Assembly: GCA_002474345.1 (NCBI GenBank)
Contig: DKQD01000059.1
Coordinates: forward strand, 1-8,542
Length of the DNA stretch: 8,542 nucleotides
Reading direction: 5' to 3'
Origin: Bacteriovoracaceae bacterium UBA7317
Lineage (GTDB): Bacteria; Bdellovibrionota; Bacteriovoracia; Bacteriovoracales; Bacteriovoracaceae
The translations under genes and the position numbers were made by a program. The notes under the pieces are model-generated. The model worked only from the letters and a program-made list of their open reading frames with translations, had not been told where the DNA came from and did not search any database. Within the stretch, counting starts at the first letter, position 1. Each line of letters starts with the position of its first letter. Positions 1 through 5,150 of the stretch are shown here, in pieces.

Positions 1-14
1 TTTTCAATATCCAT
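1..14 (-). CDS. Possible first codons of a divergent gene (partial)
   Basis: Read on the minus strand, an ATG at 14-12 opens a frame that leaves the window after four complete codons (M-D-I-E). An AGGA Shine-Dalgarno match lies at 26-23, eight bases upstream of the ATG, which is good spacing. Nothing can be said about the product. The alternative is that bases 1-42 hold the 3' end of a plus-strand gene, since frame 1 is open to a TAA at 40-42 and would encode a hydrophobic tail. The ribosome site makes the divergent start the better reading, but the visible stretch is too short to be sure. Confidence 0.35.
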
Positions 15-59
15 TTTAATTTTCCTAATTTCTAGGTTTTAATGGGGCACTTTTTTTAG

Positions 60-92
60 AAGAGATTTCCTGCCTTGCAGAAAACGCCTCTT
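60..92. repeat. Imperfect inverted repeat upstream of first + gene
   Basis: AAGAG at 60-64 pairs with CTCTT at 88-92. Inside this, TTTCCTGC at 66-73 pairs with GCAGAAA at 77-83 with one bulged C and a three-base loop. Neither strand has a T-tract directly after the stem, so it does not look like a terminator. Its right arm runs into the proposed -35 box at 91-96, so it could be an operator-like site or simply a leader hairpin for the divergent minus-strand transcript. Confidence 0.35.
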
Positions 93-119
93 GATTTATA
101 GGGTACTGGTTTAGATAAT
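91..119 (+). promoter_or_regulatory. Candidate sigma70-type promoter
   Basis: TTGATT at 91-96 and GATAAT at 114-119 are separated by 17 bases. They match the -35 and -10 consensus at four and five of six positions. Transcription would be expected to start about seven bases after the -10 box, which falls on the ATG at 126, so the first gene's mRNA could be leaderless. The prediction is by eye; AT-rich DNA produces chance matches, but the 17-base spacing and the position directly ahead of a gene cluster support it. Confidence 0.45.
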
Positions 120-125
120 TACAGT

Positions 126-791
126 ATGGAAAAGGTGAAAGCAAATGAATGGGTCCAGAACTTAAAAAAGCTATATGTTGAAGCAGACTACAATGGTGTA
201 GAAAATAAATTACGTCAGAATAAGGATGCTTACTCTGATGGGGTTTATTATTACAATGTTGGGACAGTGCATATTAAGAAAGGTGAGGTTGGGTTGGGGC
301 GTTACGGTCTTGAAAAGGCTTTGATCCATGGCTTTCAATCTCCTCAGGTTTTCCACAACCTTGACCTTGTTAGGGAAAAGATCCAAGTGGAAGACATTTC
401 TAGCTCAGGCTTTTTTAATTATAGTGGTATTGAGAGACTTAAGATGTTTTCTTTTGATAACTATTTAAGTTTTACATTACTGTGTTTGATATTTGTTGTC
501 TGGCTAATGAGGTTTAAGTTTCTTGAACCTAAGATAAGAAGGGTTTTTTTGATCCTCCTTGTTTGTGCGCCACTTCTTTTTCAAACTTTTTATCTTAATA
601 AAATATCATTTGCAGTTGTTTTAAGAAAATCTCAAGTTTATGAAGGTCCTTCGAAAATTTACTCCAAAGTTTTTGAGTTGGAAGAAGGATCAAAAATATT
701 ATTGAGTCAAAAAAGTGGTAAGTGGTACCTTATTTCTTCTCCATCACAAATGAGAGGCTGGGTTCATGAGCAGGTTATTGGGAAACTTTAA
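126..791 (+). CDS. BatE-like TPR / two-helix / SH3-like membrane protein
   Basis: This 221-residue protein has three visible parts. Residues 10-85 resemble tetratricopeptide helices (YYYNVGTVHIKKGE, then an Ala/Leu helix). Two hydrophobic segments lie at about 113-130 and 138-157. The C-terminus from about 163 to 221 looks like a bacterial SH3 (SH3b) domain, with V/L-R-x-x-x-V-Y-x-G-P-S near its start, GKWYLI at 198-203 and GWVHEQVIG at 211-219. The same order, TPR then two helices then SH3, is known from BatE of the Bat aerotolerance loci, where it is thought to act at the inner membrane with von Willebrand-domain partners. No Bat partner genes are visible here, so the name is only by architecture. 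The ATG at 126 is preferred because the frame is closed by TAG at 99-101 and no earlier start exists, but it has no Shine-Dalgarno sequence. A GTG at 135 is the only nearby alternative. The next gene starts 19 bases downstream. Confidence 0.6.
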   Translation: MEKVKANEWVQNLKKLYVEADYNGVENKLRQNKDAYSDGVYYYNVGTVHIKKGEVGLGRYGLEKALIHGFQSPQVFHNLDLVREKIQVEDISSSGFFNYSGIERLKMFSFDNYLSFTLLCLIFVVWLMRFKFLEPKIRRVFLILLVCAPLLFQTFYLNKISFAVVLRKSQVYEGPSKIYSKVFELEEGSKILLSQKSGKWYLISSPSQMRGWVHEQVIGKL

Positions 792-810
792 AAATGGTTA
801 AGTTTAATAT

Positions 811-1482
811 ATGAAAAGTTATGAAAAAGAAGTTAAAGAAAAAATTGAGCAGGATCAGGCGTTGCCCCCAAAGCTTGACCTGTCTTTACTAAAATATTTT
901 TGGCAGGCAGGACCTTTTTCAGGAAGAAGTAATAAAACAATTCCAAAATTTCTAAGAAAGATCGAAGTACTTAAAACTTTTACAGATAATGAATTGAGAA
1001 TTCTTTCAAAGTATTTACACTTAAGACAATTTGGACCAGATGAACCTGTATTTGAGCAGGGAGACCTAGGAGTTGGTTTTTATTTTGTTTATAGTGGACA
1101 AATAGATATTAGAGTTCAGTATGACGAATATGATGAGCAAATTGAAGATGCAAGTCGAAAGCTTGATGGAAGAAAAGTGCTTTCTCTAGAATTGTATGAT
1201 TATTTTGGTGAATTAGCTTTATTACAAGAAAATAACTTTAGGACTGCGACAGCTCTCTCAAGGGATAATAGTCAACTTTTGGGAATTTTTAAACCTGACC
1301 TAGAGGTTCTAATTGATGAGTATCCTATCGTCGCCACAAAGTTACTTCAAAGTATTTCTGTAATTTTGGCAAATAGGTTATTTTCTATTACATCAGAGGT
1401 TCGTATCCTCAAAATGAAAATTGCTAATATGGAAGAAAATTATGAAAAACTTCGAGAAGATAAAAGCGAGGAAGAAAAGTGA
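811..1482 (+). CDS. Cyclic nucleotide-binding (CRP-fold) domain protein, no HTH
   Basis: The protein has 223 residues. Residues about 45-190 form a single cNMP-binding beta-roll. It has the conserved opening helix and loop (IPKFLRKIEVLKTFTDNEL, 44-62), FEQGDLGVGFYFVYSGQIDI at 81-100, and a complete phosphate-binding cassette: F132-G-E-L-A-L-L followed by R144-T-A-T. The Glu134 and Arg144 that normally hold the ribose and cyclic phosphate are both present, so real ligand binding is plausible. There is no helix-turn-helix, kinase or cyclase domain. After the domain comes only a charged, probably coiled-coil helix (about 193-223), so it is not a CRP-type transcription factor and must act through a partner. 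The first 40 residues are charged and low in hydrophobics, with no signal peptide. Its 3' end overlaps the next gene, a permease, by 41 bases, which suggests coupled expression. The start ATG at 811 has only a weak ribosome site. Ligand (cAMP, cGMP or other) and partner are unknown. Confidence 0.8.
   Translation: MKSYEKEVKEKIEQDQALPPKLDLSLLKYFWQAGPFSGRSNKTIPKFLRKIEVLKTFTDNELRILSKYLHLRQFGPDEPVFEQGDLGVGFYFVYSGQIDIRVQYDEYDEQIEDASRKLDGRKVLSLELYDYFGELALLQENNFRTATALSRDNSQLLGIFKPDLEVLIDEYPIVATKLLQSISVILANRLFSITSEVRILKMKIANMEENYEKLREDKSEEEK
1431..1435 (+). promoter_or_regulatory. Ribosome binding site deciding the permease start
   Basis: GGAAG at 1431-1435 sits six bases before an ATG at 1442. This favours that ATG over a TTG at 1421, which has no comparable site upstream. 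The site lies inside the 3' end of the cNMP-binding gene. Confidence 0.6.
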
Positions 1483-2503
1483 AGTACTAAGGTTTGTATT
1501 TTTTTTCTCGGTTTTTATTTTTTCAGCCCTAGCATTGATGTTTTTACCACGATTAACAATTCCGTTAGTTATTGCCTACGTATTTTATTTGGTAATGAGG
1601 CCTATAATGCCTTGGTTAATGAAAAGGGGTTTAAGTAGAGCATTTTCAATTGGTATTGTTTTTTTTGGAATGATCTTTTTAACGACATATCCTGTGTATA
1701 AAATTGTCCCAACCATTACAGAAGAAACAAAAAATTTTCAATTTTTTCTTCCTAAAATTGAAAAATATATTAGAGATAATTATAGGCAGCTTTCTGAAAA
1801 AATAAAAAATAGGACAGGGTATGAAATTGGTGATGAAGTTTTAACAAATAGCCTTAGGTATGGAACTTTGGCTTCAAAAACGGTCTTATTGAGTGTACCC
1901 CAAATTCTTGCTTCTTTACTTGAGTGGATTATTTTAGTTCCCTTTTTTATTTTCTTCTTCTTAAAAGACGCGAGATCATTCAAGTTTAGATTACTGAGCT
2001 TGGCTCCAAATAGCATTTTTGAAAGAGCTTACTTCCTTTTCCACCAATTTAATAAGAAATTTGGAGACTATATTTTTGCTAAGTTTATAGAAGCTAGTAT
2101 TGTGGGTTTTATTATAACTTCTGGTTTATTAATTATGGGCGTAAAGTTTTCATTTTTGCTTGGGTTGGTAGCAGCTGTAACAAATATAATACCCTATATA
2201 GGCCCTTTTATTGGAATGGTTCCAGCAGTTGCTTGGGGTATCGCTGAGTTTGGTTTAAGCACTAATTTTGGGGCTATTGTCATTCTTTATCTTGTCGCTA
2301 ATGCAATTGATCTGGCGATAGTATTCCCTATACTTGTGTCTAAAATAGTAGATTTGCATCCCCTCGTCGTTGTTGGAAGTGTAATACTTGGATCTCAATA
2401 CCTAGGTATTTTGGGAATGGTTTTATCTATTCCTCTAGCTGCGTCATTAAAATTAGTTCTTCTGGAGGTCTACTTCGAAGTTTATGCCTTATCTCGAAAG
2501 TGA
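1442..2503 (+). CDS. AI-2E/PerM family inner-membrane permease
   Basis: This is a 353-residue polytopic membrane protein of the PerM/AI-2E transporter family (formerly UPF0118). Hydrophobic segments are visible at about 17-35, 38-56, 68-88 and 150-174, then a dense set from 215 to 340. The soluble stretch at about 90-148 is the usual hydrophilic insert of the family. The family signature N-I-I-P-Y-I-G-P-F-I-G lies at 248-258, and P-I-L-V-S-K at 296-301 corresponds to the second conserved patch. Length is normal for the family. Characterised relatives export autoinducer-2, act as sodium/proton antiporters or have unknown substrates, so the substrate cannot be assigned. The frame is open from a TTG at 1421 (360 residues), but the ATG at 1442 has the better ribosome site. 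The gene overlaps the upstream cNMP-binding gene by 41 bases and is probably translated from the same mRNA. Confidence 0.85.
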   Translation: MKNFEKIKARKKSEVLRFVFFFSVFIFSALALMFLPRLTIPLVIAYVFYLVMRPIMPWLMKRGLSRAFSIGIVFFGMIFLTTYPVYKIVPTITEETKNFQFFLPKIEKYIRDNYRQLSEKIKNRTGYEIGDEVLTNSLRYGTLASKTVLLSVPQILASLLEWIILVPFFIFFFLKDARSFKFRLLSLAPNSIFERAYFLFHQFNKKFGDYIFAKFIEASIVGFIITSGLLIMGVKFSFLLGLVAAVTNIIPYIGPFIGMVPAVAWGIAEFGLSTNFGAIVILYLVANAIDLAIVFPILVSKIVDLHPLVVVGSVILGSQYLGILGMVLSIPLAASLKLVLLEVYFEVYALSRK

Positions 2504-2528
2504 ACCTTTGGGAATTAAGAAGAGGTTT

Positions 2529-2558
2529 TTGACTGAAACAAATTCGAGGTGGTAGAGT
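2529..2558 (+). promoter_or_regulatory. Candidate promoter ahead of bamD
   Basis: TTGACT at 2529-2534 and TAGAGT at 2553-2558 are 18 bases apart in the 94-base gap before bamD, giving five and four of six matches to the sigma70 boxes. The rest of the gap holds a short imperfect hairpin (CCCTAG at 2560-2565 with CTTGGG at 2571-2576, one mismatch, no T-tract) and the bamD ribosome site, GAGAGGG at 2587-2593. No terminator for the upstream permease gene is evident, so read-through into bamD is also likely. Confidence 0.35.
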
Positions 2559-2597
2559 CCCCTAGGAGAACTTGGGCCATTACTTTGAGAGGGACTT

Positions 2598-3359
2598 ATG
2601 AAAACCATTTTATTTCTTTTAAGTTTAATCGTGATTTCGATCAACCTTTCATGTAGTTCAAAGCGTCCAAAGGGGCAAACTGAAGCAGAAATCTTGTATA
2701 AGGAATCAAAGCAATTTATGGAAGATGGTCAGTACTTATTGGCCATTGAAAAGTTAAATAAAATTCAGTCTGAGTTTCCCTTTAGTTATTACGCGACTCC
2801 TTCTGAGCTCCTAAGAGCTGATATTTATTTTGCACAGAAAAATTTCCAAGAAGCTGCCGCTTCTTATAAAGTTTTTTTAGACCTCCACCCTCGGCATGAA
2901 AAAGAGTCTTATGTCTTATATAAATTGTCAGAGTCTTATTTCAAACAGTTGCCGTCAACTCACGATAGGGATTTAGAGTCAGGTAAAAAGGCGATAGTCT
3001 CTTATAAAAGGCTTCTCAGAAAGTTTCCAAACTCTAGTTTTGTTAAAGATGCACGTCTTAAGATAAATGAATGTAAAGAAATGATTAAGCTTAAAGAGAT
3101 GTATGTTGCCGATTTCTATTTTAGGACAAAAGTTTTTGTTTCAGCAAGATATCGCTATTTAGGAATTATCAAAGATTATAAAGAAAAGCCTTTGATTAAC
3201 TTGGCAATAGAGAGGGTTTTATGGAGCTCTTACCGTTTGAAAGAGTTTTCTGAATGTTCAAGCTACTACAAAAACTACAGAAGCCTTGTGTCTGGAGAAT
3301 ATAAAAGTAAAATAGAGAGGTTAGGAGAAAAATGTAGAAAAGCTTTAAAGAACTCCTAG
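2598..3359 (+). CDS. bamD: Outer membrane protein assembly lipoprotein BamD
   Basis: The 253-residue product is close to the usual BamD length (about 245 in E. coli). It opens with a lipoprotein signal: K2, a hydrophobic run at 4-15, then N-L-S-C with the lipidation cysteine at residue 19. The lipobox is imperfect because Asn sits at -3. Residues about 30-250 are TPR helices with the typical BamD pattern. AIEKLNKIQSEFPFSYYATP (49-68) corresponds to the YPF-x-x-Y-A element of the first repeats, followed by AAASYKVFLDLHP (86-98), DRD at 123-125, and RLLRKFPNSSFVKDA (138-152). BamD sits at the inner leaflet of the outer membrane and helps BamA fold beta-barrel proteins. A clear GAGAGGG ribosome site lies four bases before the ATG. 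Further cysteines at 159, 220 and 246 are unusual for a periplasmic BamD. A soluble TPR gene follows after 24 bases, probably in the same transcript. Confidence 0.88.
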   Translation: MKTILFLLSLIVISINLSCSSKRPKGQTEAEILYKESKQFMEDGQYLLAIEKLNKIQSEFPFSYYATPSELLRADIYFAQKNFQEAAASYKVFLDLHPRHEKESYVLYKLSESYFKQLPSTHDRDLESGKKAIVSYKRLLRKFPNSSFVKDARLKINECKEMIKLKEMYVADFYFRTKVFVSARYRYLGIIKDYKEKPLINLAIERVLWSSYRLKEFSECSSYYKNYRSLVSGEYKSKIERLGEKCRKALKNS

Positions 3360-3383
3360 ATAAAAACTTAAAAGGGGTAAGGT

Positions 3384-4115
3384 TTGGAAGGTCTTTCAGA
3401 GAAGAGCTTGCTTGAAAAGGGACTGTCACTTTTTTCCAAAGGGGAATATAAGAAGGCCGAGAAAGCTCTGAGTGAAGTTCTTGAAATCAACAAATGCAGC
3501 GTAAAAGCGATTTTTGCCCTGGCAAATATTTTTCATATTAAGGGTGAGCTTGGCAAATCGCTAAAGGCATTCAAAAAAGTATTGGAGCTAGATCCATCAC
3601 ATACGGATGCTGCAGTAAGCCTTTCCGTCATCTATAACGATATAGGTGAATATGGGAGCGCTAAAAAGATTTTTGAGCAAGCTAATCAAAGAGTGAAAAA
3701 AAAGGTCGATGGTGTAAGTTTTGAGGATGGGCACATAAGCAAGAAATTTGCTTTAAAGCACCATGAGCTTGGTGATCTTTACAACACGTATCAAAGGTAT
3801 GATGAAGCTCTTTTTGAGTATAATAAAGCCGTCGTTTTGGATTCATCTTTACTTGAAGCGAGAGTTAAGGTCGCTAAAGTCTATGCAAAAAAAGGTTTTT
3901 TCTCAAAGGCTTTTGATGAGCTTCAAAGGCTACAAAATGAAGCCCCTACCTACTTGCAGGCAAGAGTCGCTTTAGGTGTACTCTACTATGGTAGAGGACA
4001 GATTCTTGAAGCTCAATCTCAGTGGGAAAAAGTCCTCGTAAAGGACCCTCACAACAAGGAAGCTGGTATGTACCTTAATCTTTCGCAGACAGCAACAGAA
4101 ACAAAATTAACTTGA
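3384..4115 (+). CDS. Soluble TPR-repeat protein (function unknown)
   Basis: This 243-residue protein is almost entirely tetratricopeptide repeats. By eye the repeats fall at about 6-39, 40-73, 74-107, 125-158, 159-192 and 193-226. Diagnostic pieces are GEYKKAEKALSEVLEI, GELGKSLKAFKKVLELDP, RYDEALFEYNKAVVLD and GQILEAQSQWEKVLVKDP. A charged linker at about 104-123 splits the array into two groups of three. There is no signal peptide, lipobox or membrane segment, so the protein is most likely cytoplasmic and a scaffold for protein-protein contact. The start is TTG at 3384, supported by AAGGGG at 3372-3377 six bases upstream, and no ATG lies nearby in frame. It follows bamD by 24 bases, but its partner cannot be deduced. 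Its TGA stop is one base from the fliW stop on the other strand, so the two genes converge without an intergenic terminator. The next flagellar genes are on the opposite strand and need not be related. Confidence 0.8.
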   Translation: MEGLSEKSLLEKGLSLFSKGEYKKAEKALSEVLEINKCSVKAIFALANIFHIKGELGKSLKAFKKVLELDPSHTDAAVSLSVIYNDIGEYGSAKKIFEQANQRVKKKVDGVSFEDGHISKKFALKHHELGDLYNTYQRYDEALFEYNKAVVLDSSLLEARVKVAKVYAKKGFFSKAFDELQRLQNEAPTYLQARVALGVLYYGRGQILEAQSQWEKVLVKDPHNKEAGMYLNLSQTATETKLT

Positions 4116-4116
4116 T

Positions 4117-4695
4117 CTAGTGATCTGCGTAATGGCCAGGCTTTTGGAGCCTTTCTTGAGGAGGAGTTTCAGGTGTTTGCGAGTCTTCCTCAGTGGACTT
4201 AAGATCTGTGGTGATTTTAGCTGTTGTTCTTTTTGAGTCATCAGAATCAAAGTTCATAATTGACTTTTTTAGGTCTGCATACATTTCGTATTTTACTTCC
4301 AGCTTGCTATCCTGAAGGACAATTTGTCTGGCCAGTTTATTTTTATTGTTGATGATAATGGGAGCCTTAAGGTTTGCTGACATTTCCGTAACTTTTTTAG
4401 GAATTGTTAGGATTGTATAAACGCTAGCATCGTTAAGTTTTTCAAGCTCAAGGCTTTTAAGCTCTGGAGGAAGAAGTTTTACAGAGTAACTTGGCGAGAA
4501 GATAGACGGTTCAATAATTGGAAAAGCAGTGCTTTTGTCATCAATAGATTGGAACCATAAAATGAGTGTTTGATCGCCTGGGTCTACAATGAAGAACTTT
4601 TTAAGATTTTCAAAACCAAGGAGGCCTTCTTTGAAGTGGATAATATCACCTTTCTTCACCTCAAGTTCACCAAATCTTGTTGTCGTGACTTTCAC
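4117..4695 (-). CDS. fliW: Flagellar assembly factor FliW
   Basis: FliW is a small cytoplasmic protein that binds CsrA and flagellin. In Bacillus and Campylobacter it frees flagellin mRNA from CsrA repression once free flagellin is exported. Here residues 1-149 match the family: F8-G-E at the start, FKEGLLGFENLKKF (21-34) with the typical E-G-L-L-G-F, LWFQSID (46-52), and A-N-L-K-A-P-I-I-I-N (107-116). The start is GTG at 4695, supported by a strong GGAGG at 4706-4702 six bases upstream. The product has 192 residues, about 40 longer than typical FliW. The extra tail (about 150-192) is rich in Asp, Glu, Thr, Ser, Pro and Gln and is probably disordered. The gene lies 81 bases downstream of csrA and very likely shares its promoter at 5070-5098, because no terminator is seen between them. 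It ends one base from the convergent TPR gene. Confidence 0.92.
   Translation of the reverse strand: MKVTTTRFGELEVKKGDIIHFKEGLLGFENLKKFFIVDPGDQTLILWFQSIDDKSTAFPIIEPSIFSPSYSVKLLPPELKSLELEKLNDASVYTILTIPKKVTEMSANLKAPIIINNKNKLARQIVLQDSKLEVKYEMYADLKKSIMNFDSDDSKRTTAKITTDLKSTEEDSQTPETPPQERLQKPGHYADH
4138..4157 (+). terminator. Weak terminator candidate for the + strand genes
   Basis: AGGCT at 4138-4142 and AGCCT at 4148-4152 form a five-pair stem with a five-base loop, followed by TTCTT. It lies 22 bases past the TPR stop codon and inside the 3' coding end of fliW. The stem is short and the T-tract is broken, so this is only the best available candidate in a place where some transcription end is expected. 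Confidence 0.22.
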
Positions 4696-4776
4696 AACCT
4701 TCCTCCATTTTATTGATATGGTCTAGTCCCATCATAGGATTTTAGCAGTGATATTATCGATTCCGCAAGAAGGTTT

Positions 4777-5010
4777 TTATTTCTTCTTATAGAGTTCATC
4801 TGATAGGGTACTGATTGTATCTAGGTCAGTCCTTGACGCTTCTTGATTTTGCTCTTGAATAGCTTTGTAGACTTCTTCTCTGTGGATTTTTGTTTCTTTA
4901 GGAGCCTTTATACCTAAGCGGACTTGCTTACCTTTAATTTGGACAACCACAATTTTAATGTGGTCGTCTATAGCAATGCTTTCTCCTAGCTTCCGTGTCA
5001 AAACGAGCAT
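4777..5010 (-). CDS. csrA: Carbon storage / translational regulator CsrA
   Basis: CsrA is a homodimeric RNA-binding protein that blocks or alters translation by binding GGA motifs in mRNA leaders. The 77-residue product has the full core: MLVLTRKLGESI at 1-12 with Leu4 and Arg6, VRLGIKAPKE at 30-39, and IHREE at 42-46 with Arg44, the main RNA-contact residue. It is longer than the 61-residue E. coli protein. The added tail, IQEQNQEAS from 51 onward with D-T-I-S-T-L-S, resembles the tail of Bacillus subtilis CsrA and keeps Asn55, a residue needed there for FliW control. The ATG at 5010 has AGGAA at 5020-5016, five bases upstream. It has its own promoter, downstream of the flgL terminator, and its leader carries three GGA motifs consistent with autoregulation. 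fliW follows in the same direction, so repressor and antagonist are made together. Confidence 0.95.
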   Translation of the reverse strand: MLVLTRKLGESIAIDDHIKIVVVQIKGKQVRLGIKAPKETKIHREEVYKAIQEQNQEASRTDLDTISTLSDELYKKK

Positions 5011-5016
5011 TTTTGT

Positions 5017-5034
5017 TCCTACTTTCCAGTTCCT
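5017..5034 (-). promoter_or_regulatory. Three GGA motifs in csrA leader (candidate CsrA sites)
   Basis: On the minus strand, reading toward the csrA ATG, AGGA lies at 5034-5031, TGGA at 5028-5025 and AGGA at 5020-5017. The last overlaps the Shine-Dalgarno sequence. CsrA recognises A-N-GGA cores, often in pairs, and blocking the ribosome site through several such motifs is the established mode of csrA autorepression in other bacteria. No clear hairpin presents them. Purine-rich ribosome sites contain GGA by default, so the clustering is the real signal. Confidence 0.4.
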
Positions 5035-5069
5035 AGAATTAAACTTGGTGCGACTACGCCGGAAATGTT

Positions 5070-5098
5070 TCTATATTATTTTGCCTAATAAATTGCAA
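5070..5098 (-). promoter_or_regulatory. Candidate promoter for csrA-fliW
   Basis: On the minus strand, TTGCAA at 5098-5093 and TATAGA at 5075-5070 are 17 bases apart. Transcription would start near 5063, giving a csrA leader of about 50 bases that carries the GGA motifs. It lies immediately after the flgL terminator, exactly where a new transcript would need to begin. Each box matches the sigma70 consensus at four of six positions. I see no sigma28 or sigma54 type site here. Confidence 0.45.
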
Positions 5099-5100
5099 GC

Positions 5101-5133
5101 AAAAAAGAAGGCAATAGTAAAAATACGCCTTCT
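5101..5133 (-). terminator. Rho-independent terminator after flgL
   Basis: Reading the minus strand, AGAAGGC (5133-5127) pairs with GCCTTCT (5112-5106). The loop is 14 bases and may contain a small GTA/TAC inner pairing. The stem is followed directly by a run of T (A at 5101-5105 on the plus strand). It begins 18 bases past the flgL stop codon and separates the flagellar operon from csrA-fliW. Confidence 0.75.
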
Positions 5134-5150
5134 CTAACCAAGTTATCCAT

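Noticed and set aside
1..42. 3' end of a plus-strand gene ending at TAA 40-42
   Set aside because: It cannot be excluded, but only 13 codons are visible and the minus-strand ATG at 14 with a well-placed AGGA is the better explanation.
43..60. sigma54-type site around GGGGCAC
   Set aside because: The required GC at the -12 element is missing at the correct distance.
1421..1441. TTG at 1421 as the permease start
   Set aside because: The ATG at 1442 has GGAAG six bases upstream, whereas the TTG has no such site.
1780..2016. Open frame of 78 codons on the minus strand
   Set aside because: It lies wholly inside the permease gene, has low-complexity Lys/Ser composition and no plausible domain; the plus-strand permease is clear.
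2560..2576. Hairpin between the permease gene and bamD as a terminator
   Set aside because: The stem is only six positions with a mismatch and no T-tract follows.
3196..3429. Open frame of 77 codons on the minus strand across the bamD-TPR junction
   Set aside because: It is antisense to two well-supported genes, with a Phe/Leu/Ser-rich composition typical of the reverse strand of AT-rich coding DNA.
3763..3975. Second open frame on the plus strand inside the TPR gene
   Set aside because: The TPR reading frame covers it with clear repeats; this frame has no recognisable pattern.
4667..4735. 22-residue upstream frame on the minus strand overlapping the fliW start
   Set aside because: Its double ATG has no ribosome site and the frame is short enough to arise by chance.
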